A program made the translations under genes and the position numbers. This document shows, piece after piece, positions 26,494 through 35,676 of a stretch of DNA of 64,000 nucleotides (positions are counted from its first letter, which is position 1; each line of letters starts with the position of its first letter). This stretch comes from Roseibium aestuarii (GTDB lineage: Bacteria; Pseudomonadota; Alphaproteobacteria; Rhizobiales; Stappiaceae). The notes beneath the pieces are model-generated. The model did no database searches and was not told the DNA's origin. It was given only the letters and a program-made list of their open reading frames with translations. Location of the stretch: the NCBI RefSeq assembly GCF_008477545.1, contig NZ_VORA01000002.1:744001-808000 (forward strand). The letters are read 5' to 3'.

Positions 26494-26873
26494 GCACGTC
26501 TTCCAACACCACCCACGGGCACGATCATCACGACGAGAGCCACGGCTCGTTCAAGTCCTACATGATCGGCTTCGTGCTCTCCGTCGTCCTGACCGTGATC
26601 CCCTTCTGGCTGGTCATGGGCGATGTTCTGGACAGCAAGGCAATGGTCCTGGCCATCGTCTTCGGCCTCGGCGCCATCCAGATGCTGGTGCACATCTACT
26701 ACTTCCTCCACGTGACCTCTAAGGCCGAGGAGGGCTGGCTTGCCATGTCCACCATCTTCACAATCCTGCTGGTCGTGATCGTGATGGCGGGCTCCATCTG
26801 GGTGATGTTCCACCTGAAGGAAAACATGATGCCGTCGCACGACCAGATCGAGGCCGTGCGCCAGCTTCCCTGA
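26490..26873 (+). CDS. cyoD: Cytochrome bo-type ubiquinol oxidase subunit IV
   Basis: 127 residues, three membrane helices, with a His-rich start (THGHDHHDESHGS) followed by FKSYMIGFVLSVVLTVIPFWLV and the conserved MLVHIYYFLH. It helps Cu-B assembly in the bo3 oxidase. The start lies in the cyoC stop (GTATGA). Confidence 0.95.
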   Translation: MSTSSNTTHGHDHHDESHGSFKSYMIGFVLSVVLTVIPFWLVMGDVLDSKAMVLAIVFGLGAIQMLVHIYYFLHVTSKAEEGWLAMSTIFTILLVVIVMAGSIWVMFHLKENMMPSHDQIEAVRQLP

Positions 26874-26898
26874 TCGGGATATGCCGGGGAGAATGACC

Positions 26899-27648
26899 AT
26901 GACCGACTGGCGCCAGCGTCGTCGCGCAAACCTCGTTCTCCTCGGCATCGCGTGTGTCGCTGTCATTTGCCTGGTGCTGCTGGGCAATTGGCAGCTTCGC
27001 CGCCTCGCCTGGAAGACCACCCTGATCGCCCAGGTCGAAACCCGCGCCCACGGCGCTCCTGTCCCCGCCCCTGCCCGCGCCGACTGGCCTTCCGTTTCCG
27101 CCGACACGCACGCCTATCTGCGTGTCGCCGCAAGCGGCCGCTATCTCCCCGGACACGACACGCCCGTCAAGGCCGTGACCGATCTGGGCCCCGGCTACTG
27201 GATCCTCTCCCCGCTTGAAACCAATGCGGGGGAGATCGTCTGGATCAATCGGGGCTTCGTGCCGACCGAACTGCGTGATCCGGACGCCCACGCCCCCGTT
27301 CCCGCCGGCCCGGTGACCGTCACCGGCCTCCTGCGCATCGGCGAGCCGGAAGGCACGCTGCTGCAGGCGAACGAGCCGGAAAAGGGCCGCTGGTACTCCC
27401 GCGACGTGGACGCTCTTTCGGCAAGCGCCGGCCTGCCGTCGCCGGCCCCCTATTTCATCGATGCGGAGCAGGGCGCGGATCCAGCCGCCTACCCGCGCGG
27501 CGGGCTCACGATCATCAGCTTCCGCAACAACCACCTTCAATATGCCCTGACCTGGTACGCCATGGCGCTCGGGCTTGCGGCCGCCATCGTCTTCATGGTC
27601 CGTCTGGCGCGCCGCCCTGCCCGGTCCTCCGAGCTGGACGACGACTGA
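26899..27648 (+). CDS. SURF1-family oxidase assembly factor
   Basis: 249 residues with an N-terminal and a C-terminal membrane helix (NLVLLGIACVAVICLVLLGNWQ and ALTWYAMALGLAAAIVFMV) around a periplasmic domain, the SURF1 architecture. Family motifs are GNWQLRRLAWK, VWINRGFVP and LTIISFRNNHLQYALTWYAMA. SURF1 proteins help insert heme into heme-copper oxidases; in Paracoccus a quinol-oxidase-specific copy is encoded with the oxidase genes, and this position after cyoD suggests the same. Three in-frame ATGs exist (26881, 26893, 26899); the GGGGAGA before the last favours it. Confidence 0.9.
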   Translation: MTDWRQRRRANLVLLGIACVAVICLVLLGNWQLRRLAWKTTLIAQVETRAHGAPVPAPARADWPSVSADTHAYLRVAASGRYLPGHDTPVKAVTDLGPGYWILSPLETNAGEIVWINRGFVPTELRDPDAHAPVPAGPVTVTGLLRIGEPEGTLLQANEPEKGRWYSRDVDALSASAGLPSPAPYFIDAEQGADPAAYPRGGLTIISFRNNHLQYALTWYAMALGLAAAIVFMVRLARRPARSSELDDD

Positions 27649-27705
27649 TCCTCCGGCCGGTCGACCGCCATGGCCTACCCCCTCCCAATCCCTTGCCGCG
27701 GATAC

Positions 27706-27736
27706 GAAAAAGCCGGCGGAACTGCCTCCACCGGCT
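27706..27736 (-). terminator. Terminator of the apbE-nqrM unit
   Basis: Arms AGCCGG and CCGGCT with TTTTT directly after the stem on the minus strand, 54 bases past the nqrM stop. It separates convergent surf1 and nqrM. Confidence 0.65.
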
Positions 27737-27789
27737 GAATGCATCTTGTCTTGACCATCGGCCTTAAAGGCCTGTGTCAGAGCCTGCGA

Positions 27790-28038
27790 TCAGGCGCCCG
27801 CCTGACCCGCCTGCTCCATCTGAGCGCGCATCTTGCGCGCCCGGGGGCACTGCAGCTTGTCGATCAGCGGGCTGTTGGGATCGATGTCCTTGGAGCAGAC
27901 CACGCACTTGTCGGCACCCGCAATGGCATTCAGGCCACCGCAACTGCCCTTGATGGTCTTGCCCATGAAGATCACGCCGAGAGCCATGCCGGTCACCACC
28001 AGCATCAGGATCACGAAGGCAAAAAGAAACGTTTCCAT
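27790..28038 (-). CDS. nqrM: NqrM, Na+-NQR maturation factor
   Basis: 82 residues: one membrane helix (FLFAFVILMLVVTGMALGVIF), then the conserved cysteine set KGSCGGLNAIAGADKCVVCSK and a fourth in LQCPRARKM. NqrM is needed to deliver iron to the membrane Fe site of Na+-NQR. It lies 50 bases after apbE on the same strand and near the nqr operon, as expected for a dedicated assembly gene. Confidence 0.92.
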   Translation of the reverse strand: METFLFAFVILMLVVTGMALGVIFMGKTIKGSCGGLNAIAGADKCVVCSKDIDPNSPLIDKLQCPRARKMRAQMEQAGQAGA

Positions 28039-28088
28039 GTCGGACGCAGGTCCTTCCTTGCTGAACGTCGGATCAGGGAGCCGGAGCC

Positions 28089-29117
28089 TTACTCCGCACC
28101 CTTCAGGGCTTCAAAGGCGGTGCTGGAAATGATGTCATATCCTTCGCCGCCATCCGCCTTGCGCGAGATGAAATAGACAGCCAGACCCTTGTCTTCGGCA
28201 ACCTTGAGGCCCTCGTCGGCGCCCAGGGCCAGCATGGCCGTGGCCCAGCCGTCCGCCAGCATGGCATTGTCCGCGATCACGGTGACGGAGGTCGTCCAGT
28301 GGGTGATCGGCCAGCCAGTGGTCGGATCGATGATGTGGGAGAAGCGCTTGCCCTCATGCTCGACGAAATTGCGGTAATCGCCGGAGGTGGCCATGCCATT
28401 GTCCTTGACCGAGACGATCAGCTCGATGGACTTCTCGCCCGGCTCCGGCTTTTCGATGCCGATCTTCCAGGTTTCGCCCTTCTCGTTGACGCCGGCGGTC
28501 ACCAGATCGCCGCCGATCTCGACCATGTAGTTCTCGACGCCCAGCCCCTTGAGCTTGGCCGCGACCGCGTCGATGCCGAAGCCCTTGGCGATGGCCGACA
28601 GGTTGATGCCCAGTTCCGGCTCCGCCTTGGTCACGGTGGAGGCCGCTTCATCAAGGGTCAGCAAGCGCGACTGGCCCACATGGGTCAGGGCCTGCTCGAT
28701 GTCGGCCTGGGCCGGGACCGGATCCTCGGGCTTGCGCGGACCGAAGCCCCACAGGTTGATCAGCGGGCCGAGCGTGACGTCGAACTTGCCCTCGCTGCCC
28801 GCGTGGATCTCGTTGGCAGCCTTCATGACCGTGATGAAGTCGCCGGAAACCTTGAAGGGCTCCGTGCTGGTGCTGGCCGAAAAGAGGGAGACTTCCGAGG
28901 CCTTGTCCCAGTTGGACATCTTGCCGTTCACGTCCTTGAGAACCGTCTCCACATCGGCGGAGAGGCCTTCCTCGGTCAGCCCGTCGGGAACCTTCACGGC
29001 CGTAATGTGATAGGTGGTGCCCATGGTCTTGCCGGAGAGGCGCACCGTCTTGGCCGGTTCCTCGCCAGAACACGCCGCGAAGGTCAGGAGAAGGGCGAGA
29101 GCGCAATATCGGATCAT
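28089..29117 (-). CDS. apbE: ApbE, FAD:protein FMN transferase
   Basis: 342 residues. A lipoprotein signal (CALALLLTFAACSGE) anchors it in the periplasm. ApbE motifs: GKTMGTTYHIT, SNWDKASEVSLF, INLSAIAKGFGID, YMVEIGGDL and HIIDPTTGWPI. It covalently attaches FMN to threonines in NqrB and NqrC, both of which are encoded divergently from it. The ATG at 29117 starts the signal; an upstream TTG at 29153 is less likely. Confidence 0.94.
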   Translation of the reverse strand: MIRYCALALLLTFAACSGEEPAKTVRLSGKTMGTTYHITAVKVPDGLTEEGLSADVETVLKDVNGKMSNWDKASEVSLFSASTSTEPFKVSGDFITVMKAANEIHAGSEGKFDVTLGPLINLWGFGPRKPEDPVPAQADIEQALTHVGQSRLLTLDEAASTVTKAEPELGINLSAIAKGFGIDAVAAKLKGLGVENYMVEIGGDLVTAGVNEKGETWKIGIEKPEPGEKSIELIVSVKDNGMATSGDYRNFVEHEGKRFSHIIDPTTGWPITHWTTSVTVIADNAMLADGWATAMLALGADEGLKVAEDKGLAVYFISRKADGGEGYDIISSTAFEALKGAE

Positions 29118-29422
29118 GGCACGGAATCTCTTCGGATACGGCAATTGAGACAATGGGGTCTGGCCGGATCGTCCACGATGCGCTTTTCCGTTTACTTAAC
29201 GCGGGACCATGATAGGTATCCGAACGGACGCGATGGCGATCTTTGATGGCTGGATATCTACATTTTCTGGGAAACGCTAGTTGTTTTTTAAGGCGGAAAT
29301 GCGCTTTATGCCCCTGAATGGGCATTGGCTGCGACCGGCGTGACCCGCAAGGCCAACTGATCCCTCCACCATCGCGTGACACTCCCTAACCGCGCTCTCC
29401 AGAGGACCGCCTTGGCCTAGAG
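29118..29422. promoter_or_regulatory. Divergent control region of apbE-nqrM and nqrABCDEF
   Basis: 305 bases without a gene. The middle is AT-rich (around 29255-29290). One inverted repeat, ATGCCC-N6-GGGCAT (29308-29325), lies about 100 bases before nqrA. I cannot assign promoters with confidence. Confidence 0.45.
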
Positions 29423-30766
29423 ATGAATGTAATCAAGCTCAAGAAGGGTCTGGACCTGCCTATCACCGGCGCTCCGGACCAGAAAATCCATGACGGGGGA
29501 CCGATCGAGACGGTCGGCCTGCTCGGGGTGGACTATGTCGGACTGAAGCCGAAAATGCTCATTGGCGAGCAGGAGACGGTTCAGCGCGGCACGCCCCTCT
29601 TCTGCCCCAAGGACGATCCGGATGCCGTGATCGTGTCGCCGGTCACCGGTCGCGTGCGCGCCATCAACCGCGGCGCACGCCGGGTTCTGGAAAGCGTCGT
29701 GATCGAGGTGACCGACGCCTCGGACACTGGTGTCGCCTTTGGCCCGATCGCGGCCGATGCCTCTGCCGAAGACATCGTGGCGAAGCTCTGCGCGGCCGGC
29801 CTGTGGACTTCCTTCCGCACCCGTCCCTATTCCAAGGTGCCGCACAGCACGACCCGGCCGAAGGCGATCTACGTCACCGCCCTCGACACCGAGCCGCTCG
29901 CAGCCGACACGGATGTGGTGATCTCCGAGCGGCTTGCCGACTTCGAGACCGGCCTCGCCCTCGTCGCCAAGCTGACCTCGGGCCCCACCTATCTCTGCCA
30001 GTCCGAGAAACTCAAGGTCGACCCGCTGAAGATCGGCGGCGTCACCCAGGTGGCCTTCTCCGGCCCCCATCCGGCAGGTCTCGCAGGCACCCACCTGCAT
30101 TTCCTGACCCCGCCGAGCGCGGCCGAACCGGTCTGGACGATCTCCTATCAGGATGTGCTGACAATTGGCACCCTCGCCCGCACGGGTCATCTCGACCCGA
30201 GCCGGGTGATCGCGCTCGCCGGTCCGCGCGCGGCCAAGCCGCGTCTGGTCCGCACCGTGCTCGGTGCGTCTACCCAGGACCTGACCAAGGGCGAAGTCGC
30301 CGGCACCGCGCTGCTGCGTCTCGTGTCCGGTTCGGTGCTGAGCGGACGGGCGGCAGACGGCAGCTTCGGCTATCTCGGCCGCTACCATCGCCAGATCACG
30401 CTGATGTCGGAAGACCATGAGCAGATCCCGATGGGCTGGATCCGGCCGATGCCGGGCAAATATGCCTTCCAGCCGGTCCTCGGATCGGCCCTGTCGAAGA
30501 AGCTCTATGACCTGACCACCAATCTCAATGGTGGCCGTCGCGCCATGGTGCCGCTGGGCACCTTCGAGGAACTGATGCCGCAGGACTACCTGCCGACCCA
30601 GCTCCTGCGCGCGCTTCTGGTCAAGGACACGGACACCGCCCAGGCCCTCGGCGCCCTCGAACTCGACGAGGAAGACCTCGGTCTCGTCGGCTTCGCCTGC
30701 CCGGCCAAGTATGAATATGGCATCGCCCTGCGCGAGAGCCTCGAGAAAATCGAGAAGGAGGGCTGA
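29423..30766 (+). CDS. nqrA: Na+-translocating NADH:quinone reductase subunit A
   Basis: 447 residues, soluble peripheral subunit of Na+-NQR that borders the quinone site. N-terminus KLKKGLDLPITGAP and the stretches VGLLGVDYVGLKPKMLIGE, FSGPHPAGLAGTHLHFL and GGRRAMVPLGTFEELMPQDYLPTQLLRAL are characteristic. First gene of a six-gene operon with very short spacings. Confidence 0.96.
   Translation: MNVIKLKKGLDLPITGAPDQKIHDGGPIETVGLLGVDYVGLKPKMLIGEQETVQRGTPLFCPKDDPDAVIVSPVTGRVRAINRGARRVLESVVIEVTDASDTGVAFGPIAADASAEDIVAKLCAAGLWTSFRTRPYSKVPHSTTRPKAIYVTALDTEPLAADTDVVISERLADFETGLALVAKLTSGPTYLCQSEKLKVDPLKIGGVTQVAFSGPHPAGLAGTHLHFLTPPSAAEPVWTISYQDVLTIGTLARTGHLDPSRVIALAGPRAAKPRLVRTVLGASTQDLTKGEVAGTALLRLVSGSVLSGRAADGSFGYLGRYHRQITLMSEDHEQIPMGWIRPMPGKYAFQPVLGSALSKKLYDLTTNLNGGRRAMVPLGTFEELMPQDYLPTQLLRALLVKDTDTAQALGALELDEEDLGLVGFACPAKYEYGIALRESLEKIEKEG
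30755..30762 (+). promoter_or_regulatory. Ribosome binding site that supports a TTG start for nqrB
   Basis: AAGGAGGG overlaps the end of nqrA and sits eight bases before the TTG at 30771; no ATG or GTG is available near it in this frame. Confidence 0.65.
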
Positions 30767-30770
30767 TCCG

Positions 30771-31979
30771 TTGGGTCTGCGCAATTTCTTTGACCGTATT
30801 GAACCGCACTTCGAAAAGGGCGGCAAATACGAGCGGTTCTTCCCTCTCTACGAGATGGTGGAATCCTTCCTTTACACCCCGAAGACCGTGACGACGGCTG
30901 CGCCCCACGTGCGCAGCTACATCGACATGAAGCGGATCATGACCTACGTGGTCATCGCCACCATCCCGGCGATCCTCTTCGGCTGGTACAACACCGGCTG
31001 GCAGGCCAACTCCGCCATCGCCCTTCTGGGCGAGAGCGCCCAGACCGGTTGGCGCGTTGGTCTGATCCAGGCGCTCGGCATCGGGCTCAACCCGGACAGC
31101 ATCTTCGCCTGCGCCTTCCACGGCCTGCTCTACTTCCTGCCGATCTACCTCACGACCCTTGTGGTGGGCGGCATCTGCGAAGTGATCTTTGCCACGGTGC
31201 GCGGCCATGAAGTGAACGAGGGCTTCCTCGTCACGTCCATGCTCTACACCCTGATCATGCCCCCCAGCATTCCGCTGTGGCAGGTGGGTCTGGGCATCGC
31301 CTTCGGCGTTGTCATCGGCAAGGAAGTCTTCGGCGGCACGGGCAAGAACTTCCTGAACCCGGCCCTCACCGGCCGTGCGTTCCTCTACTTCGCCTACCCG
31401 GCCTACATGTCCGGCGACAGCATCTGGACGCCCGTTGACGGCTTCTCCGGCGCCACCGCGCTCTCCGTCTCCGCCACCGACGGCTATCAGGCCCTCCAGG
31501 CGGCCGGAATCACCTGGTCAGACGCCTTCTTCGGCTTCATCCAGGGCTGCCTCGGGGAAACCTCGACGCTGGCCTGCCTCATCGGCCTGGCCTTCCTGCT
31601 GGCCACCAAGATCGCCAACTGGCGTCTGGTCATTGGCTGCCTGGCCGGCATGATCGGCTTCTCGATGCTGCTCAACGCGGTCGGCTCCGACAGCAACCCG
31701 ATGTTCGCCATGCCCTGGTACTGGCATCTGGTGGTCGGCGGCTACGCCTTCGGTCTGGCCTTCATGGTCACCGAGCCGGTCTCTGCCTCCCACACCAACG
31801 TGGGCCGCTACATCTACGGCGCGCTCATCGGCGTGATGGTCGTCATGATCCGCGTGATCAACCCGGCCTTCCCGGAAGGCATGATGCTGGCGATCCTCTT
31901 CGGCAACGTCTTTGCCCCTCTCATCGACTATTTCGTCATTCAGGCGAACATCAAACGGAGGATGCGTCGCCATGGTTGA
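30771..31979 (+). CDS. nqrB: Na+-translocating NADH:quinone reductase subunit B (TTG start)
   Basis: 402 residues, about ten membrane helices; main Na+ channel subunit with covalent FMN and riboflavin. The FMN attachment motif SGAT is present (T229 in DGFSGATALS). The conserved N-terminus LRNFFDRIEPHFEKGGKYERF follows straight after a TTG codon with a strong ribosome site; the frame is open further upstream inside nqrA but without family similarity. The gene overlaps the start of nqrC. Confidence 0.95.
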   Translation: MGLRNFFDRIEPHFEKGGKYERFFPLYEMVESFLYTPKTVTTAAPHVRSYIDMKRIMTYVVIATIPAILFGWYNTGWQANSAIALLGESAQTGWRVGLIQALGIGLNPDSIFACAFHGLLYFLPIYLTTLVVGGICEVIFATVRGHEVNEGFLVTSMLYTLIMPPSIPLWQVGLGIAFGVVIGKEVFGGTGKNFLNPALTGRAFLYFAYPAYMSGDSIWTPVDGFSGATALSVSATDGYQALQAAGITWSDAFFGFIQGCLGETSTLACLIGLAFLLATKIANWRLVIGCLAGMIGFSMLLNAVGSDSNPMFAMPWYWHLVVGGYAFGLAFMVTEPVSASHTNVGRYIYGALIGVMVVMIRVINPAFPEGMMLAILFGNVFAPLIDYFVIQANIKRRMRRHG

Positions 31980-32793
31980 CGGCTCCGCAAACACCGCAAG
32001 CCCCAAGGGCCCGCTGCGCAGGTTCCTCGACCTGCCGACGGACAGCACCGCGAAGACCCTCTTCGTGGCGGTCACCCTGTGCCTCTTCGCCAGCATGATC
32101 GTGTCCATCGCAGCCGTCGCCCTGCGCCCGGTGCAGGAAGAAAACAAGCTGCGCGACAAGCGCATCAACATCCTCCAGGTCGCGGGCGTCTATGACCCGG
32201 CGGTCAGCGTGGCAACCGCCTTCGAGGCGTTCGAACCGCATGTGGTCGACCTGCGGACCGGTGAGTTCACCGACCAGTTCGACGCGGCGACCTTCGACGA
32301 CCGGGCTGCCGCCGACGACCCGGCCCTGAGCCGCGCTCTGGAAGACGACCCGGCCAGCATCTCGCGCCAATCCTTCTACAAGACGGTCTATCTGCTGCGC
32401 GATGCCAATGGCGCCATCGACAAGGTGGTTCTGCCGGTCCACGGCTACGGCCTGTGGTCCACGCTGTGGGGCTTCATTGCCCTTGAAGAGAACGGCAATG
32501 ACATCTTCGGCCTGCAGTTCTACGAGCAGGGCGAAACCCCGGGTCTGGGCGCAGAGGTGGACAATCCGCGCTGGAAGGCCCTGTGGAACGGCAAGAAGCT
32601 GCGCGATGACAACGGCGATCTCCAGATCACCGTCGCCAAGACCCAGCCCGCAGCCGGCCCTGAATACTATGTCGACGCCCTCGCCGGTGCGACGCTCACC
32701 TCCCGTGGGGTGGACAACCTGGTCCGCTTCTGGATGGGCAGCGACGGCTACGAGGCCTTCCTGAACAAGATCAAGGCAGGAGAGATCAAATGA
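31972..32793 (+). CDS. nqrC: Na+-translocating NADH:quinone reductase subunit C
   Basis: 273 residues, one N-terminal membrane helix and a periplasmic flavin domain. The covalent FMN site is T241 in [12 protein letters not shown], the NqrC form of the S/A-G-A-T motif. [13 protein letters not shown] and [16 protein letters not shown] are typical. GGAGGA lies 11 bases before the ATG. Four-base overlap with nqrD. Confidence 0.95.
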   Translation: MVDGSANTASPKGPLRRFLDLPTDSTAKTLFVAVTLCLFASMIVSIAAVALRPVQEENKLRDKRINILQVAGVYDPAVSVATAFEAFEPHVVDLRTGEFTDQFDAATFDDRAAADDPALSRALEDDPASISRQSFYKTVYLLRDANGAIDKVVLPVHGYGLWSTLWGFIALEENGNDIFGLQFYEQGETPGLGAEVDNPRWKALWNGKKLRDDNGDLQITVAKTQPAAGPEYYVDALAGATLTSRGVDNLVRFWMGSDGYEAFLNKIKAGEIK

Positions 32794-33442
32794 GTCAGAC
32801 CCGTCGCGAGCTCCTTGTCGATCCGCTGGTAGACAACAACCCGATCACCCTTCAGGTGCTCGGCATCTGCTCCTCGCTGGCCGTGACCTCCTCCCTGAAG
32901 GTCGCGCTGGTGATGGCAATCGCCGTGACACTGGTGACGGCGTTCTCGTCCATGTTCATCTCCATGCTGCGCAACCACATCCCCTCGTCGATCCGCATCA
33001 TCGTCCAGATGGTGATCATCGCATCGCTGGTGATCGTGGTGGATCAGCTGCTGAAGGCCTATGCGTTCGAGATCTCCAAGACCCTGTCGGTCTTCGTCGG
33101 CCTGATCATCACCAACTGCATCGTGATGGGCCGCGCCGAAGCCTTTGCCATGAAGAACCCGCCGATCGACAGTTTCATCGACGGCATCGGCAACGGCCTG
33201 GGCTACGGCTTCATCCTCATGCTGGTCGGCATCATCCGCGAACTGTTCGGCTCCGGGTCCCTCTTCGGCGTGACCCTGCTCCAGACCGTCAACAACGGCG
33301 GCTGGTACGTGCCCAACGGCCTGCTTCTGCTGCCGCCCTCCGCCTTCTTCGTGATCGGTCTGCTGATCTGGGCCTTCCGCACCTGGAAGCCGGAACAGGC
33401 GGAAGAGCGCGAATACAAGATCCAAACCGTTGAGGCCCACTG

Positions 33443-33443
<1 letters not shown>
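32790..33443 (+). CDS. nqrD: Na+-translocating NADH:quinone reductase subunit D
   Basis: 217 residues, six membrane helices. [25 protein letters not shown] at the start and [20 protein letters not shown] contain the conserved cysteines that, with NqrE, hold the membrane Fe site. Overlaps nqrC and nqrE ends by a few bases. Confidence 0.96.
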
Positions 33444-34051
<608 letters not shown>

Positions 34052-34067
34052 GGGGAGCACGGGACAA

Positions 34068-35291
34068 ATGGAAACATTCAGCCTGGGCGTTGCCCTCTTC
34101 ACCCTCATCGTGCTCGGCCTGGTGGCAATCATCCTGGCCGCGCGCTCCAAGCTGGTCTCCACCGGCAACGTCAACATCACCATCAACGGCGAGAAGACCA
34201 TCTCGGTGCCGGCCGGCGGCAAGCTGCTGCAGACGCTGGCAGCCGAGAAGCTCTTCGTTCCGTCGGCCTGCGGCGGCGGCGGCACCTGTGCCCAGTGCCG
34301 GGTGAAGGTTCATTCCGGCGGCGGCTCCATCCTGCCGACGGAAGAAAGCCACATCACCAAGCGCGAAGCCGCCTGCGGCGACCGCCTGTCGTGCCAGGTG
34401 GCCGTGAAGCAGGACATGGAGATCGAGGTTCCCGAGGAAGTCTTCGGCGTCAAGAAGTGGGAATGCACCGTGCGTTCCAACGACAACGTCGCGACCTTCA
34501 TCAAGGCCCTCGTGCTCGACCTGCCGGAAGGCGAGAACGTCGACTTCCGCGCCGGTGGCTACATCCAGATCGAAGCGCCCAAGCACTCGCTCTCCTACAA
34601 GGATTTCGACATCCAGGAAGAGTATCGCGAGGACTGGGACAAGTTCGACCTGTGGCGTTTCAACTCCACCGTCGACGTGCCGATCGAACGCGCCTACTCC
34701 ATGGCCAACTACCCGGAAGAAAAGGGCATGATCATGCTCAACGTCCGCGTGGCCACCCCGCCCCCGGGGTCCAGCGACGTTCCTCCGGGCAAGATGTCGT
34801 CCTACATCTTCAACCTGAAGCCTGGCGACAAGGTCACCATTTCCGGTCCGTTCGGCGAGTTCTTCGCCCGTGAGACCAAGAAGGAAATGATCTTCATCGG
34901 CGGTGGCGCAGGCATGGCGCCCATGCGCTCGCACATCTTCGACCAGCTCAAGCGCCTGCAGAACCGCGATCGCAAGATCAGCTTCTGGTACGGTGCCCGC
35001 TCCCGTCGCGAGATGTTCTTCGTCGAGGACTTCGACCAGCTGGCCGCCGAATTCGACAACTTCGAATGGCACGTCGCCCTGTCCGACCCGCAGCCGGGTG
35101 ACGACTGGGACGGCTACACCGGGTTCATTCACAACGTGCTCTACAACGAGTACCTGAAGGACCACGCCGCGCCGGAAGACTGCGAGTTCTACATGTGCGG
35201 TCCCCCGATCATGAACCAGTCGGTCATCAAGATGCTGCTGGATCTGGGCGTCGACCGCGAGGACATCATGCTCGACGACTTCGGCGGCTGA
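34068..35291 (+). CDS. nqrF: Na+-translocating NADH:quinone reductase subunit F
   Basis: 407 residues; the NADH-oxidising entry subunit. One N-terminal membrane helix, a 2Fe-2S domain with ligands C68, C74, C77 and C109, an FAD motif RAYSMANYP and a nucleotide site [15 protein letters not shown]. It ends with the usual DIMLDDFGG. Last gene of the operon, followed by a terminator. Confidence 0.97.
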   Translation: METFSLGVALFTLIVLGLVAIILAARSKLVSTGNVNITINGEKTISVPAGGKLLQTLAAEKLFVPSACGGGGTCAQCRVKVHSGGGSILPTEESHITKREAACGDRLSCQVAVKQDMEIEVPEEVFGVKKWECTVRSNDNVATFIKALVLDLPEGENVDFRAGGYIQIEAPKHSLSYKDFDIQEEYREDWDKFDLWRFNSTVDVPIERAYSMANYPEEKGMIMLNVRVATPPPGSSDVPPGKMSSYIFNLKPGDKVTISGPFGEFFARETKKEMIFIGGGAGMAPMRSHIFDQLKRLQNRDRKISFWYGARSRREMFFVEDFDQLAAEFDNFEWHVALSDPQPGDDWDGYTGFIHNVLYNEYLKDHAAPEDCEFYMCGPPIMNQSVIKMLLDLGVDREDIMLDDFGG

Positions 35292-35320
35292 GGCCTTCGA
35301 AGACAATGTTGCAAGAACAG

Positions 35321-35346
35321 GAAAGCCGGCGGAAACGCCGGCTTTC
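35321..35346. terminator. Terminator after nqrF, probably bidirectional
   Basis: GAAAGCCGGC-N6-GCCGGCTTTC, perfect 10-base arms, 29 bases after the nqrF stop. It lies between convergent nqrF and a small minus-strand gene and could serve both. Confidence 0.75.
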
Positions 35347-35374
35347 TTCATGTCTGGACTGTCCGTTCAAGCCT

Positions 35375-35623
35375 TCAGGTCTTCAAGGGGATGAAGGCAA
35401 GCATCAGCAGGCCGACACCGGCAGGCACCCCATAGAGCCAGGCCCGGCGCCGCCAGCCCTCTTCCTGCTTTTTCCAGGCATCACGGAACTTGTGCCCACA
35501 GGCAACGACGACCAGGACCAGCAGCGCGCCGGTGAGCGGGGTGAGATGAATTGCGTCAGGCACCGGGATCTTTCCGAAAGCTGAGGGGAGAGTGGCAAGG
35601 GCAAGGGCAAGGGCAAGGGCCAT
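35375..35623 (-). CDS. Hypothetical small membrane protein with hexanucleotide repeat start
   Basis: 82 residues, two hydrophobic segments (HLTPLTGALLVLVVVACGH and AWLYGVPAGVGLLMLAFIPL) around a charged loop KFRDAWKKQEEGWRRR. The start MALALALALATL comes from a (CTTGCC)4 run on the minus strand. No family recognised. The charged loop between helices supports a real inner-membrane protein; the repeat region may vary between strains. Confidence 0.5.
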   Translation of the reverse strand: MALALALALATLPSAFGKIPVPDAIHLTPLTGALLVLVVVACGHKFRDAWKKQEEGWRRRAWLYGVPAGVGLLMLAFIPLKT

Positions 35624-35676
35624 GACCTTGTACCGACCCTATCGCGAAATCGGCAGGCTGGGAACGCAAGCCCTCG

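Noticed and set aside
35596-35623. CTTGCC run as a CRISPR or satellite array
   Set aside because: Only four hexamer copies, no spacers; explained as part of a coding start.
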